From Akkermansiaceae bacterium (GTDB lineage Bacteria > Verrucomicrobiota > Verrucomicrobiia > Verrucomicrobiales > Akkermansiaceae): a stretch of DNA of 59,912 nt. The translations under genes were made by a program, and so were the position numbers. The first letter of the stretch is position 1, and every line of letters begins with the position of its first letter. Shown here piece by piece: positions 28,427-37,317 of the stretch. The notes under the pieces are model-generated. The model was not told the origin of the DNA. It searched no databases and was given only the letters and a program-made list of their open reading frames with translations. The stretch is from positions 1 to 59,912 of the forward strand of contig JAJQGU010000025.1 of NCBI GenBank assembly GCA_021200315.1, in the 5' to 3' direction.

Positions 28427-29227
28427 ATGAATATCAAATCCGCTCTTGCCATTCTTTGCCTTTCGGTTTCGTCTCTCGTCCCGGCTCAAGATTATTCCTC
28501 TCTTTACGATAAATATACTCCGGATAAAAACGGCGGCTCTTCTGAAAATTCACTGTTGACCAAGCTGCAAAACGATATCAATGCGTTGAAAATCAGGGAG
28601 GCTTCTTTAAGAGACTCGCTGGATGAAGTTCAAGAGAAGAACGATGAACTGAAGATTTCTCAACTGAATGAAGAATTGGCTCTGAACCGGCAATGCAGAC
28701 AGGAGGCCGAACGTATGCTTCTGGGCGAGGCCCGCAAAAGGGAAAGTGTTCTTAAGCCGTTTATGAACAAAAAAATACAATACAGTGTTCAGAAGGTCGC
28801 GGATCCTCGGAACAGAACTAAGATTTACCAACAGAGATTCGTCACTCTCCCCGGCCTGAATACAAGGACGACAAGCAGAGAGGCCGCCCGCGGATCGGGA
28901 AGTGGAAAGATCAAAGACAAGGGAAGTTCCGTCAATCTTTATAAAACGACGACCCATACCGGACGCCTTACGGCGGACAATTATAAAGATCAAAGGGAAA
29001 TAAACTCTCTTGGAGAAAGATACTACAACCTGGCCAGGAAAATCTACGCGCAAAATCAACAGGGAGGCGGCATGAATTCAGAGTGTTTGCTCGATGAGCT
29101 CACCGCGACTGCTGAGGAAATAGAATTCATTTCAAGACAAGAGGATATTGACATATTCAAAAGATATCACGAAGAACTGCTGGACGCCGTCAAGTGGCTG
29201 ACGGCCGCTCGCGCGATTTCTCGTTGA
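28427..29227 (+). CDS. Secreted coiled-coil protein of unknown function
   Basis: 266 aa from the ATG at 28427, which begins a signal peptide (MNIKSALAILCLSVSSLVPAQ). The frame is open 26 codons upstream but without a signal. A strongly charged coiled coil spans about residues 45-115 (LLTKLQNDINALKIREASLRDSL and onwards). A basic middle with Arg, Ser and Gly and a helical C-terminus follow. I do not recognise the family. GC is lower than in the uronate operon. It is probably transcribed on its own, between the exuT gene and the helicase. Confidence 0.7.
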   Translation: MNIKSALAILCLSVSSLVPAQDYSSLYDKYTPDKNGGSSENSLLTKLQNDINALKIREASLRDSLDEVQEKNDELKISQLNEELALNRQCRQEAERMLLGEARKRESVLKPFMNKKIQYSVQKVADPRNRTKIYQQRFVTLPGLNTRTTSREAARGSGSGKIKDKGSSVNLYKTTTHTGRLTADNYKDQREINSLGERYYNLARKIYAQNQQGGGMNSECLLDELTATAEEIEFISRQEDIDIFKRYHEELLDAVKWLTAARAISR

Positions 29228-29279
29228 AAGAAGCGGGAGCGCGGTTGAAGGTGGTTTCGCTCCGATCGCCCTGACGCAC

Positions 29280-29307
29280 CGCCCGGCAGATTCGGATTTG
29301 CCGGGCG
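29280..29307. terminator. GC-rich hairpin after the coiled-coil gene
   Basis: CGCCCGGCA (29280-29288), a 10-nt loop and TGCCGGGCG (29299-29307). It lies 53 bp past the upstream stop and before the helicase promoter, a sensible place for a transcription end. The U-tract is poor. Confidence 0.45.
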
Positions 29308-29432
29308 CGCTTCGTCTTCTGAAAGCCTGCGCCCGATGGCCCGGGGCGAGGCATGATCTTCCCGGCTTCCAAGGAAAGGGGACGAAAGTGGCGGCAATGC
29401 GCCAGGTCTTGGAGCGAGGCGGTTCAAAAAAA

Positions 29433-29461
29433 TTGACGTGCAAAATGCTGCCTGGTAGACT
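29433..29461 (+). promoter_or_regulatory. Helicase promoter, near-leaderless
   Basis: TTGACG (29433-29438), a 17-bp spacer and TAGACT (29456-29461), then 6 nt to the ATG at 29468. The predicted transcript starts at the start codon. Confidence 0.7.
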
Positions 29462-29467
29462 CCCCTC

Positions 29468-32400
29468 ATGGAACTGCCGCAAGGATTGTACGATCTGCTC
29501 CGGACAAAAGAATTGGAGGAAGCCATCCGCGGTTCCGAATGGGAGGATAAGGCAGAGTGGTGGGTTCAGAAGGACAAGAGCGGCATGGCTCAAGGAGAAT
29601 TCTTCCGGCGTCTGCAGGGGCATTTTGCTGTGCAATTCGCTGGATTTCTGCGGCAGCTAGTCAAAGAGAAGATGTCCGGCGAGGAGGTTCTGAAGGAGCT
29701 TCGCCGACGGCTGCTCCATGGAGACGCAGCCCGAGCCTTTTTGAGCGGCATGCTCCCCTTGGATACAGACCGTTTATTGAGCCTTTATGAACAGGGCAGG
29801 GAACGTGTTCGGCCGGACACCGCGCTGGATGCTTCCGCTTTGCTCACAGGTGCGGCTCGCACTCCAAGTCTGCTTTCTCAAATTTCTAAAGAACTGGGGA
29901 GTTGTGATCAGGCTGATTGGCTCGTCTCCTTCATCAAAATGTCCGGCATCAACCCTTTGCGTGAAGAACTGAGGAAGTTCACCTCTGAGTCGTTGCCCGA
30001 TGGCTCTCCCCGGCTGCGCGTGGCGACAACCTCCTACATGGGGGCGACGGACGCTGCGGCCATTGACTTTCTACGTCAGCTCCCCAATACCGAAGTGCGC
30101 ATTTCTTATGACACGCACCGCACTCGTCTCCATGCTAAAGCCTACATTTTTCGTCGGCGCACCGGGTTCGGTTCCTCGTATATCGGCTCTGCCAATATCT
30201 CCCGAGTGGCCATGGATCAAGGACTTGAATGGACGGTCAAGGTGAGCCAGCGGGAAAACCCTTGTCTGTGGGCAGATATCATTGCGACTTTTAACTCTCA
30301 TTGGGCGGATGTGCGCGAATTTGAACCCTGCGGCACTGATGAAGAGATTAAGAGACTGCGCGACGCGTTGGCTTCAGAGCGGGGTGAGTACAATCCACAG
30401 CTACCGGAGGTGTTCTATGAGCTTCGCCCTTTTAATTATCAGCAACAAATTCTTGACTCCATTGCCAACGAGCGGGCGGCAGGAAAACATCGCCACTTGA
30501 TTGTTGCAGCCACTGGTACGGGAAAAACGATGATTGCAGCCTTTGACTTTCGACGTTACCTTCAGGAACATCCTAACGCGCGCTTTCTTTTTCTCGTGCA
30601 TCGCAAGGAGATTCTGCAGCAGGCTCTCCAAAGTTTCCGGCAAGTTCTCCATCAGGTAGTGGATTGTTTCGGGGAAGACGTAGCCAGTAATCAACCTAAA
30701 GACAATCGTGCCTGGTTCTGTACAGTGCAGAGGTGGTGCAAACGTTATGCCGGGAAACGGCCAGCGGATTTTTTTGATTATGTCGTGCTTGATGAAGCTC
30801 ATCATGCTGCGGCAGATAGTTACCAGAAGCTTCTTTCCAGCCTTAACCCCGATAGTTTGCTTGCCCTCACTGCCACTCCGGAGCGTGCGGATGGCATCAG
30901 TATTCTGCCTGACTTCGGCGGCTGTTTCACTCATGAGATTCGTTTGGGCGAGGCTATCGAGAGAGCTCTTGTCGTTCCCTTTCACTACTACGGGATCCAA
31001 GATGAACCGGGTATTGATTTTCGACAAACTGATTGGTCGCGGGGACACTATAAGACGGATTCTCTCGACGGACTGCTCGCTGATAATCGCCGGCGTGCCG
31101 GCTGGATTATAGCACAAGTGCAAAAGTACGTGGCCGATCTGCGCCGCGTGCGTGCCATCGGATTCTGTGTCAGCATTCGTCATGCGGAAATGATGGCTGA
31201 ACTTTGTTGTGAGAAGGGGCTTCGTGCTATTGCGCTGACTGCAAACAGCCCGAAGGAAGAACGGGAGGCTGCGCCCGGTCGCTTGAGCCGTAGGGAAATA
31301 CAGTTTATTTTTACGGTGGATCTCTATAATGAAGGTGTTGATATTGTCGATGCAGACACCGTGCTTTTTCTGCGTCCGACGGAAAGCCTGACCGTCTTTC
31401 TGCAGCAGTTGGGGCGAGGTCTGCGTCGAGCGCCGGATAAACCCCATCTCGACGTTTTTGACTTCATTGCCCGCCAGAATGAGCATTACGACTATGAGCA
31501 GCGTTTCCTCGCCATGAGCGGTAGCTGCGTCTCCGTGCCCGCACAAATTCAACAAGGGTTCCCCTGTATGCCCACGGGGTGTTTCATTCATTTGGATCAG
31601 ATTGCGCAGAAAGTCATTCTGGATCACATCAATGCGAAAGCAAAGAAGATGAATTCCCGGGCTCTTGTCAATGTGTTGAGGCCGCTGCTGATTGATGGGC
31701 AAGAGAGATTTACTCTCAACGAACTCATGGAAGTCTTCCGCTTGAGCACTCCCGAACCTTTCTATCGCGGAACATTGCTGCCGACTACTCTCTGCCTGCA
31801 AGCCCATGGAGAGGAAACACCGAAGGAGCTGAAGCCCTTCGAACATTCTCTGGCGAGGGGATGCCGCGCCCTGCTGTTGCAGACGGACGCACATCTTCTG
31901 CGCGTTTTCTCCGGGATGCTTGACGCCTCAACCCCGCCTTCCGTCGAGGAACACCGCATGGAACTCTCATTGCTCCAATCTCTGCTGTGGGGAGAGAAGC
32001 GCCCTGGAGACGGTTCTTTGGCAAGCGTTACGTCCTTTCTCTGGAGGCATGACGGAGTGCGGCTAGATCTCGGAGAACTGCTGCAGTGGGTGCTTGAACG
32101 CCGCGCTTGGAACAATTTGGAGCAGGTTGAGAACATGGGCGTGCTCAGACTGCATGCAAGCTATACGCGCCAGCAGATTCTGTTGGCTTTGGATGACGAC
32201 AATACCTTTGAAAAGATGCCCGGATTTCGGGAGGGTGTTTTCCACAAGGACAATATTTACGTTTTCTTTGCCGATATCGAGAAGAGCGAGAAAGATTTCT
32301 CCGAGTCGACGATGTATGAGGACTACGCACTCGGTGAAGAGCTTTTCCATTGGCAATCCCAGAACGCCACCTCGCCGGAGAGCCCCCGCGGCCAGGACTA

Positions 32401-32608
32401 TATCCGCCACAAGGAGCAGGGGATTCACATCATGCTCTTCATTCGCCGCCGCAAACATACTCCGGAAGGAGACTCCGCCCCTTACATTTTCCTGGGGCCC
32501 ATGGAGTACGTGAGTCACGAGGGGCGTTGCCCCATGAGCATCACTTGGCGCATGCGGTTTCCCATCCCCGCCCGCGTGCTCGCTTGGGCTTCCCGCACTG
32601 AATTCTGA
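29468..32608 (+). CDS. PLD-nuclease/superfamily 2 helicase fusion (SSL2-like, DUF3427-type)
   Basis: 1046 aa. N-terminal helical region (1-130); then a phospholipase-D-like nuclease domain with RLHAKAYIF (His222, Lys224) and SSYIGSANIS; then an SF2 helicase with Walker A ATGTGKT (348-354), DEAH (442-445), LTATPER and a C-terminal RecA lobe with QQLGRGLR (arginine finger). The last 300 residues match the layout of the DUF3427-type tail. Such COG3886-COG1061 fusions are known as stand-alone DNA-processing or defence-related proteins; their biochemical role is unsettled. It has its own promoter and no partner gene. Codon use is less GC-biased than the neighbours, which suggests transfer. Confidence 0.85.
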   Translation: MELPQGLYDLLRTKELEEAIRGSEWEDKAEWWVQKDKSGMAQGEFFRRLQGHFAVQFAGFLRQLVKEKMSGEEVLKELRRRLLHGDAARAFLSGMLPLDTDRLLSLYEQGRERVRPDTALDASALLTGAARTPSLLSQISKELGSCDQADWLVSFIKMSGINPLREELRKFTSESLPDGSPRLRVATTSYMGATDAAAIDFLRQLPNTEVRISYDTHRTRLHAKAYIFRRRTGFGSSYIGSANISRVAMDQGLEWTVKVSQRENPCLWADIIATFNSHWADVREFEPCGTDEEIKRLRDALASERGEYNPQLPEVFYELRPFNYQQQILDSIANERAAGKHRHLIVAATGTGKTMIAAFDFRRYLQEHPNARFLFLVHRKEILQQALQSFRQVLHQVVDCFGEDVASNQPKDNRAWFCTVQRWCKRYAGKRPADFFDYVVLDEAHHAAADSYQKLLSSLNPDSLLALTATPERADGISILPDFGGCFTHEIRLGEAIERALVVPFHYYGIQDEPGIDFRQTDWSRGHYKTDSLDGLLADNRRRAGWIIAQVQKYVADLRRVRAIGFCVSIRHAEMMAELCCEKGLRAIALTANSPKEEREAAPGRLSRREIQFIFTVDLYNEGVDIVDADTVLFLRPTESLTVFLQQLGRGLRRAPDKPHLDVFDFIARQNEHYDYEQRFLAMSGSCVSVPAQIQQGFPCMPTGCFIHLDQIAQKVILDHINAKAKKMNSRALVNVLRPLLIDGQERFTLNELMEVFRLSTPEPFYRGTLLPTTLCLQAHGEETPKELKPFEHSLARGCRALLLQTDAHLLRVFSGMLDASTPPSVEEHRMELSLLQSLLWGEKRPGDGSLASVTSFLWRHDGVRLDLGELLQWVLERRAWNNLEQVENMGVLRLHASYTRQQILLALDDDNTFEKMPGFREGVFHKDNIYVFFADIEKSEKDFSESTMYEDYALGEELFHWQSQNATSPESPRGQDYIRHKEQGIHIMLFIRRRKHTPEGDSAPYIFLGPMEYVSHEGRCPMSITWRMRFPIPARVLAWASRTEF

Positions 32609-32955
32609 CGCTCTTCTCGCTTCTCCCGACAGGCGTCTTCAAGCCATTCGACGGCAAACGAGTCACCTGTACCGGAACAAATACAGAACATGCCTGCGGA
32701 AAGTGAACAATGACGGCAATTGTGTAAGACATGCCCGCCATGTCTCTCGGATAAGAGGAAGTTAGGCAATCGGTTTGTGGAAAAAATCTTTGCGTTTGCA
32801 CAGACGATTCTGGAAACTTTCTGGTGGTGTTTCCCATGAGAAGAGATAAGCGATGAAGCCAAAGGTGTCTTGACGGCGGCTCCGAAATTTTAAAAATCAT
32901 CAAAGATGAATAAGTTGTTCAGACGAATCGGCACGATTTGCGCCGTCATTTTCGC
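32609..32955. other. Intergenic region, no gene recognised
   Basis: About 350 bp after the helicase. Minus-strand frames of 115-120 codons exist but have no plausible start context or recognisable content. A GAAC-N7-GAAC repeat (32675-32689) is present but not attached to a promoter. Confidence 0.4.
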
Positions 32956-32984
32956 TTGCGTATCATTTGGCGATTGCGTAAAAT
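32956..32984 (+). promoter_or_regulatory. Promoter of the M28-like lipoprotein gene
   Basis: TTGCGT (32956-32961), a 17-bp spacer and TAAAAT (32979-32984), then 7 nt to the ATG at 32992. Confidence 0.6.
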
Positions 32985-32991
32985 GCCGGCG

Positions 32992-33963
32992 ATGAGGAAA
33001 TATCTGTTCGCTCTCGGGTGTGTGGCGGCGATGGGGGGCGGGCTGTCGCTCCTGTCGTGCACGCTTGTGTCGCAGTCTCAAAGAATGGCGGGGGACGCCG
33101 GTGCTCCCGACGCGCTTCTTGAAGTGAATTTAAGAAGACATGTCGCTTATCTGTCTCAAGATTGTGCGCCGCGCGACGGGAGTCATCCCGCCAATTTGAG
33201 CAAGGCGGCGATGTATCTGGCGCAGGGATTTCGGGCGAGCGGAGGGAGGGTTGACATGCAGAGCTACAGGGCGAACGGCCACACTTATTCCAATGTGCGC
33301 TGCGTCTTTCAGGGAAGGGAAGAGGCGAGACTCATCGTCGGCGCCTCCTACGATGCTTTCGGTTCTTCTCCCGGAGCTGACGACAACGCGAGCGGTGCGG
33401 CGGGGCTGGTTGAACTCGCGCGGTTATTGAAGGGAATCCGCCCGCAGTATACGGTGGAACTGGTAGCCTATGCCAATGGACAAGAGCCTTGGTTCAAGAC
33501 TGCGGGGATGGGCAGCGCCCACCACTCCCGGATGATGAAAGAAAGCGGTACGACCGTCCATGGCATGATATGCCTGCGCTCCATCGGCTTTTTCAGCGAT
33601 TTGGAAAAAAGCCAGACCTACCCGAATCGCCTGCTTTCCTGGCAGTATCCCGACAAGGGGGATTTCATCGCCGTGCTCGGCAATTTAAGCAGCATGCCGC
33701 TTTCAAAGAGAGTGCAGGATGCTCTCCTAAGCAGAATCCCTGTGGCGCGTTTGAATCTGCCTGACATGACGGGCGTGTTCGACCATGCGGATCAGTACAG
33801 CTATTGGCGGTACAACATGCCCGCCGTGCTCGTCACCGATACTCTCATCTACCGCAATGCCAACAATCGTCAATCCACTGACACGGCGGGTACGCTTGAC
33901 TATCGGCGCATGAGCCGCGTGGTGCAGGGAGTGGCTACAGCCGTGAGAAAGCTTTCCCGCTGA
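32992..33963 (+). CDS. M28-fold lipoprotein lacking metal ligands (probable pseudopeptidase)
   Basis: 323 aa with lipobox LLSC (Cys23). The body aligns with bacterial M28 zinc aminopeptidases along its length, including SPGADDNASGAAGLVELARLL and the C-terminal TDTLIYRN and TLDYRRM segments. The metal centre is gone: the HYD His is Ser119, the NEEP pair is Gly163-Gln164, the Glu of the LEMxG motif is Arg196, and the last His (PHYHTP) is Arg293. Only the bridging Asp region (ADDN) survives. The fold is probably kept for binding rather than hydrolysis. A promoter ends 7 nt before the ATG. It converges on yggS with 12 bp between stops. Confidence 0.8.
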   Translation: MRKYLFALGCVAAMGGGLSLLSCTLVSQSQRMAGDAGAPDALLEVNLRRHVAYLSQDCAPRDGSHPANLSKAAMYLAQGFRASGGRVDMQSYRANGHTYSNVRCVFQGREEARLIVGASYDAFGSSPGADDNASGAAGLVELARLLKGIRPQYTVELVAYANGQEPWFKTAGMGSAHHSRMMKESGTTVHGMICLRSIGFFSDLEKSQTYPNRLLSWQYPDKGDFIAVLGNLSSMPLSKRVQDALLSRIPVARLNLPDMTGVFDHADQYSYWRYNMPAVLVTDTLIYRNANNRQSTDTAGTLDYRRMSRVVQGVATAVRKLSR

Positions 33964-33975
33964 GATCACAACGAA

Positions 33976-34695
33976 TCATCGGAGAACCGCATGACCCGCC
34001 TGGCGTTCCGGATAGCTCCGGCCGCCGAAGATGGCTGAGCCGACACGCACGATGGTGGCTCCCTCTTCGATGGCTATCTCAAAATCATGACTCATCCCCA
34101 TGGAGAGCTCAGGCAAAGGCAGGGGGCCGCAAGTGCGCAGCTCTTCAGCTAAAATGCGCAGAGCACGAAAAGCGGGGCGTGCGTCTTCTGGATCCCCGAC
34201 AGGAGCGGGTATTGTCATCAAACCTTGTATGTCAAGGCAGGGAAGGGAAGCGAGCTCATTCCAGTCCGTGCGGAGTCCGCGAGGGGAAAAGCCATGTTTG
34301 CTTTCTTCGCCATCCACGTTGACCTCAAGCAAAACGCGGGCTGTCGCGCCTGTCTCTCCGGCGATGCGCGAAAGTGTCTCGGCAAGCCGGAGTGAGTCTA
34401 CAGCCTGAATGAGAGCAAAGCCCTGCCGCAGAGCTTTGCGCACCTTGTTGCGCTGCAGGGGGCCGATGAGATGCCATTCGAGTGTTGAAGGCAGCAAGGG
34501 CATTTTCTCCATGGCCTCCTGCAGGCGATTCTCGCCGAAGGCGGTTTGTCCGGCGGCCGCGGCTTCTGCGATATCGGCTGCAGGGAAGGTCTTGCTGACG
34601 GCCAGCAGGCGCACGGAGCCGAGGGGACGCCCGCACCGCGCTTCCGCCTGGGTGATGCGCGAGCGGATTTGCTGCAAATTGGAGGCGATTGTCAT
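33976..34695 (-). CDS. yggS: YggS family PLP homeostasis protein
   Basis: 239 aa. A PLP-binding single-domain barrel (alanine-racemase-like fold) that buffers pyridoxal phosphate in the cytoplasm. The PLP Lys lies in LLAVSKTFP; FGENRLQEA, HLIGPLQRNK, the phosphate segment SMGMSHDFEIAIEEGATIVRVGSAIFG and overall length match the family. It starts 32 bp after the CAAX-protease-like gene on the same strand and is probably co-transcribed with it. Confidence 0.95.
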   Translation of the reverse strand: MTIASNLQQIRSRITQAEARCGRPLGSVRLLAVSKTFPAADIAEAAAAGQTAFGENRLQEAMEKMPLLPSTLEWHLIGPLQRNKVRKALRQGFALIQAVDSLRLAETLSRIAGETGATARVLLEVNVDGEESKHGFSPRGLRTDWNELASLPCLDIQGLMTIPAPVGDPEDARPAFRALRILAEELRTCGPLPLPELSMGMSHDFEIAIEEGATIVRVGSAIFGGRSYPERQAGHAVLR

Positions 34696-34727
34696 TGTCT
34701 TGAATATTCAGTCGTGAGAGGTTTCGT

Positions 34728-35456
34728 TCAGAGCAGTCCGCTGAGGCCGAAACAGAGTGCGGCGAGGCAGAGAACAAGATTGGCGGCGGCGTGCATGGTG
34801 ACTGCCGCGCCGATGCTGCGGGTTTTGACGACGAGAAGCCATGCGATACTGCCGTAGACAAGGGCGGCGGGATAGTCCGCCGGTGTGTGAACGAGCATGA
34901 AACAAAGCGTCGTGCCAGCCCAGGAGAGAAAACCGGGTGTGCCGATGGGCACTCGATCCGGGTGTTCCCGATCGATCAGAAAGCGCATCAAAAAGCCGCG
35001 CCAGAAGAGTTCTTCCACACAGGCGACCACAATCACGGCACGAATAATGCGCAGGGCGTAGCAGAGCACGATGAGCAATCGGTTCTCCGCGCCGAATACA
35101 GAGACGGGATCGAAACCGCCTTCGAGCAGATCAGGTCTGGCGAGAAAATTCCCAGGCCAATAGAGGGTACAAGCGGCCGGCACGAGCCAGAAGGCTATAC
35201 CCGCGACGCCGGCGATGACGCCAAGCAGAGTGCCGCGCCATGACCAAGCCCAGTGGACGCGGCGGCGAATATGCCACACACACCAGCCGGCGGCAAACGT
35301 TTGCAGAGGGTAAATCAGCTGTTCGGGCGCTCTTTGCCACCATGCGGCCGAGGGGTGCTCCCATCCGACGAGTGGACGGCCGAATTGGAGCAGGAGGGTG
35401 AAACTCATGAAAACGGCGAAAGGAGCGGCGTAAACGGAGTAGACGTCGGCTTCCAT
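34728..35456 (-). CDS. CPBP intramembrane protease, exosortase-associated CAAX-type
   Basis: 242 aa from the ATG at 35456 (MEADVYSVYAAPF); the frame runs further upstream without a better start. About seven membrane segments. Active-site features are the paired Glu and Arg in VEELFWRGFLMRFLI, His in LVHTPADYP, and His-Asn in MHAAANLVL. The EELFWRGF variant and length match the CAAX prenyl protease-related proteins that accompany exosortase/PEP-CTERM sorting in environmental Gram-negative bacteria. No exosortase or PEP-CTERM protein lies in this window. It lies 72 bp after the aminotransferase gene. Confidence 0.8.
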   Translation of the reverse strand: MEADVYSVYAAPFAVFMSFTLLLQFGRPLVGWEHPSAAWWQRAPEQLIYPLQTFAAGWCVWHIRRRVHWAWSWRGTLLGVIAGVAGIAFWLVPAACTLYWPGNFLARPDLLEGGFDPVSVFGAENRLLIVLCYALRIIRAVIVVACVEELFWRGFLMRFLIDREHPDRVPIGTPGFLSWAGTTLCFMLVHTPADYPAALVYGSIAWLLVVKTRSIGAAVTMHAAANLVLCLAALCFGLSGLL

Positions 35457-35528
35457 TCTCTTGGGTACGTTATCAGCCGGGCATGAACCACTTGAGAATC
35501 CCATGAGTGAAGAACGCCGTGCAGTTCG

Positions 35529-36758
35529 TCATTCGCCGCCCCTGGCTTCGCGCTCGGGCGATTCATTGTGACGGGAAGAAATATTTTCACGCGCCAGCTT
35601 TTCTGTGAACGCGGCCATGCGGTCGCAGGCTTCGCGGATGAGTTCGAAGGAAGTGGCGTAGCAGCAGCGCAGGAAACCTTCGCCGGCGTTTCCGAAGGCC
35701 GTGCCGGGCACGGCGGCCACCCGGCTTTCCAAGAGAAGACGCCGGGCGAAATCCGAACTTGAAAGGCCGAAACGCGCGATGGAAGGGAAAATGTAAAAGG
35801 CGCCGCCCGGCAAGTGGCAGTCCAACCCCATATCGTTCATTCGCCTCACAATGTAGTCGCGCCGTGTGCGGTAGCTCTCGCGCATCTGAAGCATGGCGGG
35901 CGTGCCGTTCGCCAGAGCTTCGACGGCGGCTTCCTGCGAGGTGACAGATGCGCAGAGGATGCCGTATTGATGGATTTTCATCATGGCCGCAATCAGCGGT
36001 TCGGACCCGCATGCGTAGCCGAGACGGAAGCCTGTCATGGCAAAGGCTTTCGAGAAACCGTGCAAGAGCAATGTGCGTTCTTTCATGCCGGGCAGAGAGG
36101 CGATGCTCGTATGAGGAATGCCGTCATATCGCAGTTCGCTGTAAATTTCATCCGTCAGCACGATGAGATTGTGCTTTATGCAGATGCGAGCGATGCGTTC
36201 GAGCGTTTCCACCGGCGCGACGGCTCCGGTGGGATTCGTCGGAAAGTTCAGCATCAGAACTTTCGTGCGAGGAGTGACTGCGGCTTCGAGCGCGGCGGGA
36301 TTGAGCGCGAAGAGATCTTCCTTAGTGGTGACCACCGGGCGAGCCACGCCGCGAGCCATTGTCACACTGGGCGCGTATGACACGTAGCAGGGTTCGTGAT
36401 AAAGCACCTCGTCTCCGGGGTCGAGCAGAGCCCGCAGAGCCAGATCGATGGCCTCACTGACGCCTACCGTCACAAGGATCTCGCTCTCGGGGCGGTAGGA
36501 GACGTGAAAAAAGGAGTCCGCGTATTCGGCGATCCTGCGGCGCAAGGATTCAAGGCCGTAATTCGAAGTGTAGGTAGTGTGCCCGCGTTCGAGAGAATAG
36601 ATGGCTGCTTCGCGGATATTCCATGGGGTGACGAAATCGGGCTCTCCGACGCCAAGTGAAATGATATCGGAACTGCCGGCGACAAGATCGAAGAATTCGC
36701 GAATTCCGGAGCGGGGAATGCCCGCCACTTGAGAGGAAATGATTTTGTCCCAATTCAT
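35529..36758 (-). CDS. PLP-dependent class I/II aminotransferase (AspC/PatA-like)
   Basis: 409 aa. Fold-type I aminotransferase: SLGVGEPDFVTP substrate segment, YTSNYGLESLR, NFPTNPTGA, the Asp-Tyr pair in LTDEIYSELRY, the PLP Lys in LHGFSKAFAMTGFRLGY, and the C-terminal carboxylate Arg in EGFLRCCYA. The amino acid used is not decidable; related enzymes act on aspartate, aromatic or branched donors. It lies 22 bp after an Lrp/AsnC regulator gene, an arrangement that suggests amino-acid-responsive control. Confidence 0.92.
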   Translation of the reverse strand: MNWDKIISSQVAGIPRSGIREFFDLVAGSSDIISLGVGEPDFVTPWNIREAAIYSLERGHTTYTSNYGLESLRRRIAEYADSFFHVSYRPESEILVTVGVSEAIDLALRALLDPGDEVLYHEPCYVSYAPSVTMARGVARPVVTTKEDLFALNPAALEAAVTPRTKVLMLNFPTNPTGAVAPVETLERIARICIKHNLIVLTDEIYSELRYDGIPHTSIASLPGMKERTLLLHGFSKAFAMTGFRLGYACGSEPLIAAMMKIHQYGILCASVTSQEAAVEALANGTPAMLQMRESYRTRRDYIVRRMNDMGLDCHLPGGAFYIFPSIARFGLSSSDFARRLLLESRVAAVPGTAFGNAGEGFLRCCYATSFELIREACDRMAAFTEKLARENISSRHNESPEREARGGE

Positions 36759-36780
36759 GGAAAAGTGTGATGCGGTGGTG

Positions 36781-37260
36781 TTATGGGGTAACGCTCAGGC
36801 GTTCTTGAAGAGGAGGAGCATCGAAGAGAAGGCCGTTTTTCTTATATGTCTTCAGGCGAAAGTGGGTGGCGGTGGAGAGCACGCCTTCCATCGTCGAAAG
36901 TTTTTCGGTGACGAATCGGGCTACATCCATCAGCGTTTCGCCGTCCACCAGCACCAGAAGATCGAAACCGCCGCTGGCCAAGTAGCACGAGGCCACCGCG
37001 TCGAAGCGGGCAATGCGAGAGGCAATGCGGTCAAAACCGCCATCGCGTTCCGGAGTGAGCTTTACTTCAATGAAGGCCGAGACGCCTGTTTCTTGATCGT
37101 CGTTCGTGACTGCCTGATAACCTACAATGCGGCCCTGCGACTCTAATTCAGAGCGGCGGCTCTTCACATTTTCAACGCTCAAGCCCAGCCTTTCGGCAAT
37201 TTCCTCGTCGCTCAGGCGGGCGTTTGTCTCCAACAATTTCAGAAGTGCATCTTGTCTCAT
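36781..37260 (-). CDS. Lrp/AsnC family transcriptional regulator
   Basis: 159 aa from the ATG at 37260 (MRQDALLKLLETNARLSDEEIAERLG). The ORF can be read from 37284, but that lies between the -10 box and the ATG. N-terminal winged helix-turn-helix with the recognition segment VENVKSRRSELESQG, then an AsnC/RAM ligand-binding domain (SAFIEVKL, YLASGGFDLLVLVDG, TATHFRL). It probably senses an amino acid and controls the downstream aminotransferase and possibly itself. Confidence 0.92.
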   Translation of the reverse strand: MRQDALLKLLETNARLSDEEIAERLGLSVENVKSRRSELESQGRIVGYQAVTNDDQETGVSAFIEVKLTPERDGGFDRIASRIARFDAVASCYLASGGFDLLVLVDGETLMDVARFVTEKLSTMEGVLSTATHFRLKTYKKNGLLFDAPPLQERLSVTP

Positions 37261-37272
37261 GGGAACGCAGCG

Positions 37273-37301
37273 ATTGTCCCGCATTCGATGCGTATAGTCA
37301 A
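37273..37301 (-). promoter_or_regulatory. lrp promoter
   Basis: Minus strand: TTGACT (37296-37301), a 17-bp spacer and GACAAT (37273-37278), 12 nt before the ATG at 37260. It lies in the gap after the LysE-type gene. Confidence 0.6.
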
Positions 37302-37317
37302 ACCAAAAAAGAGAGTC

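Noticed and set aside
30401..31894. 497-codon minus-strand frame antisense to the helicase
   Set aside because: Mirror of the helicase gene; no recognisable motif and no start signal.
32675..32689. GAAC-N7-GAAC direct repeat (like the alphaproteobacterial LexA box GTTC-N7-GTTC)
   Set aside because: It lies in a gene-free stretch about 300 bp from the next promoter, and a single short match is expected by chance.
32515..32862. 115-codon minus-strand frame with several Cys/His between the helicase and the M28-like gene
   Set aside because: No start context and no conserved spacing of the Cys; it overlaps the helicase 3' end.
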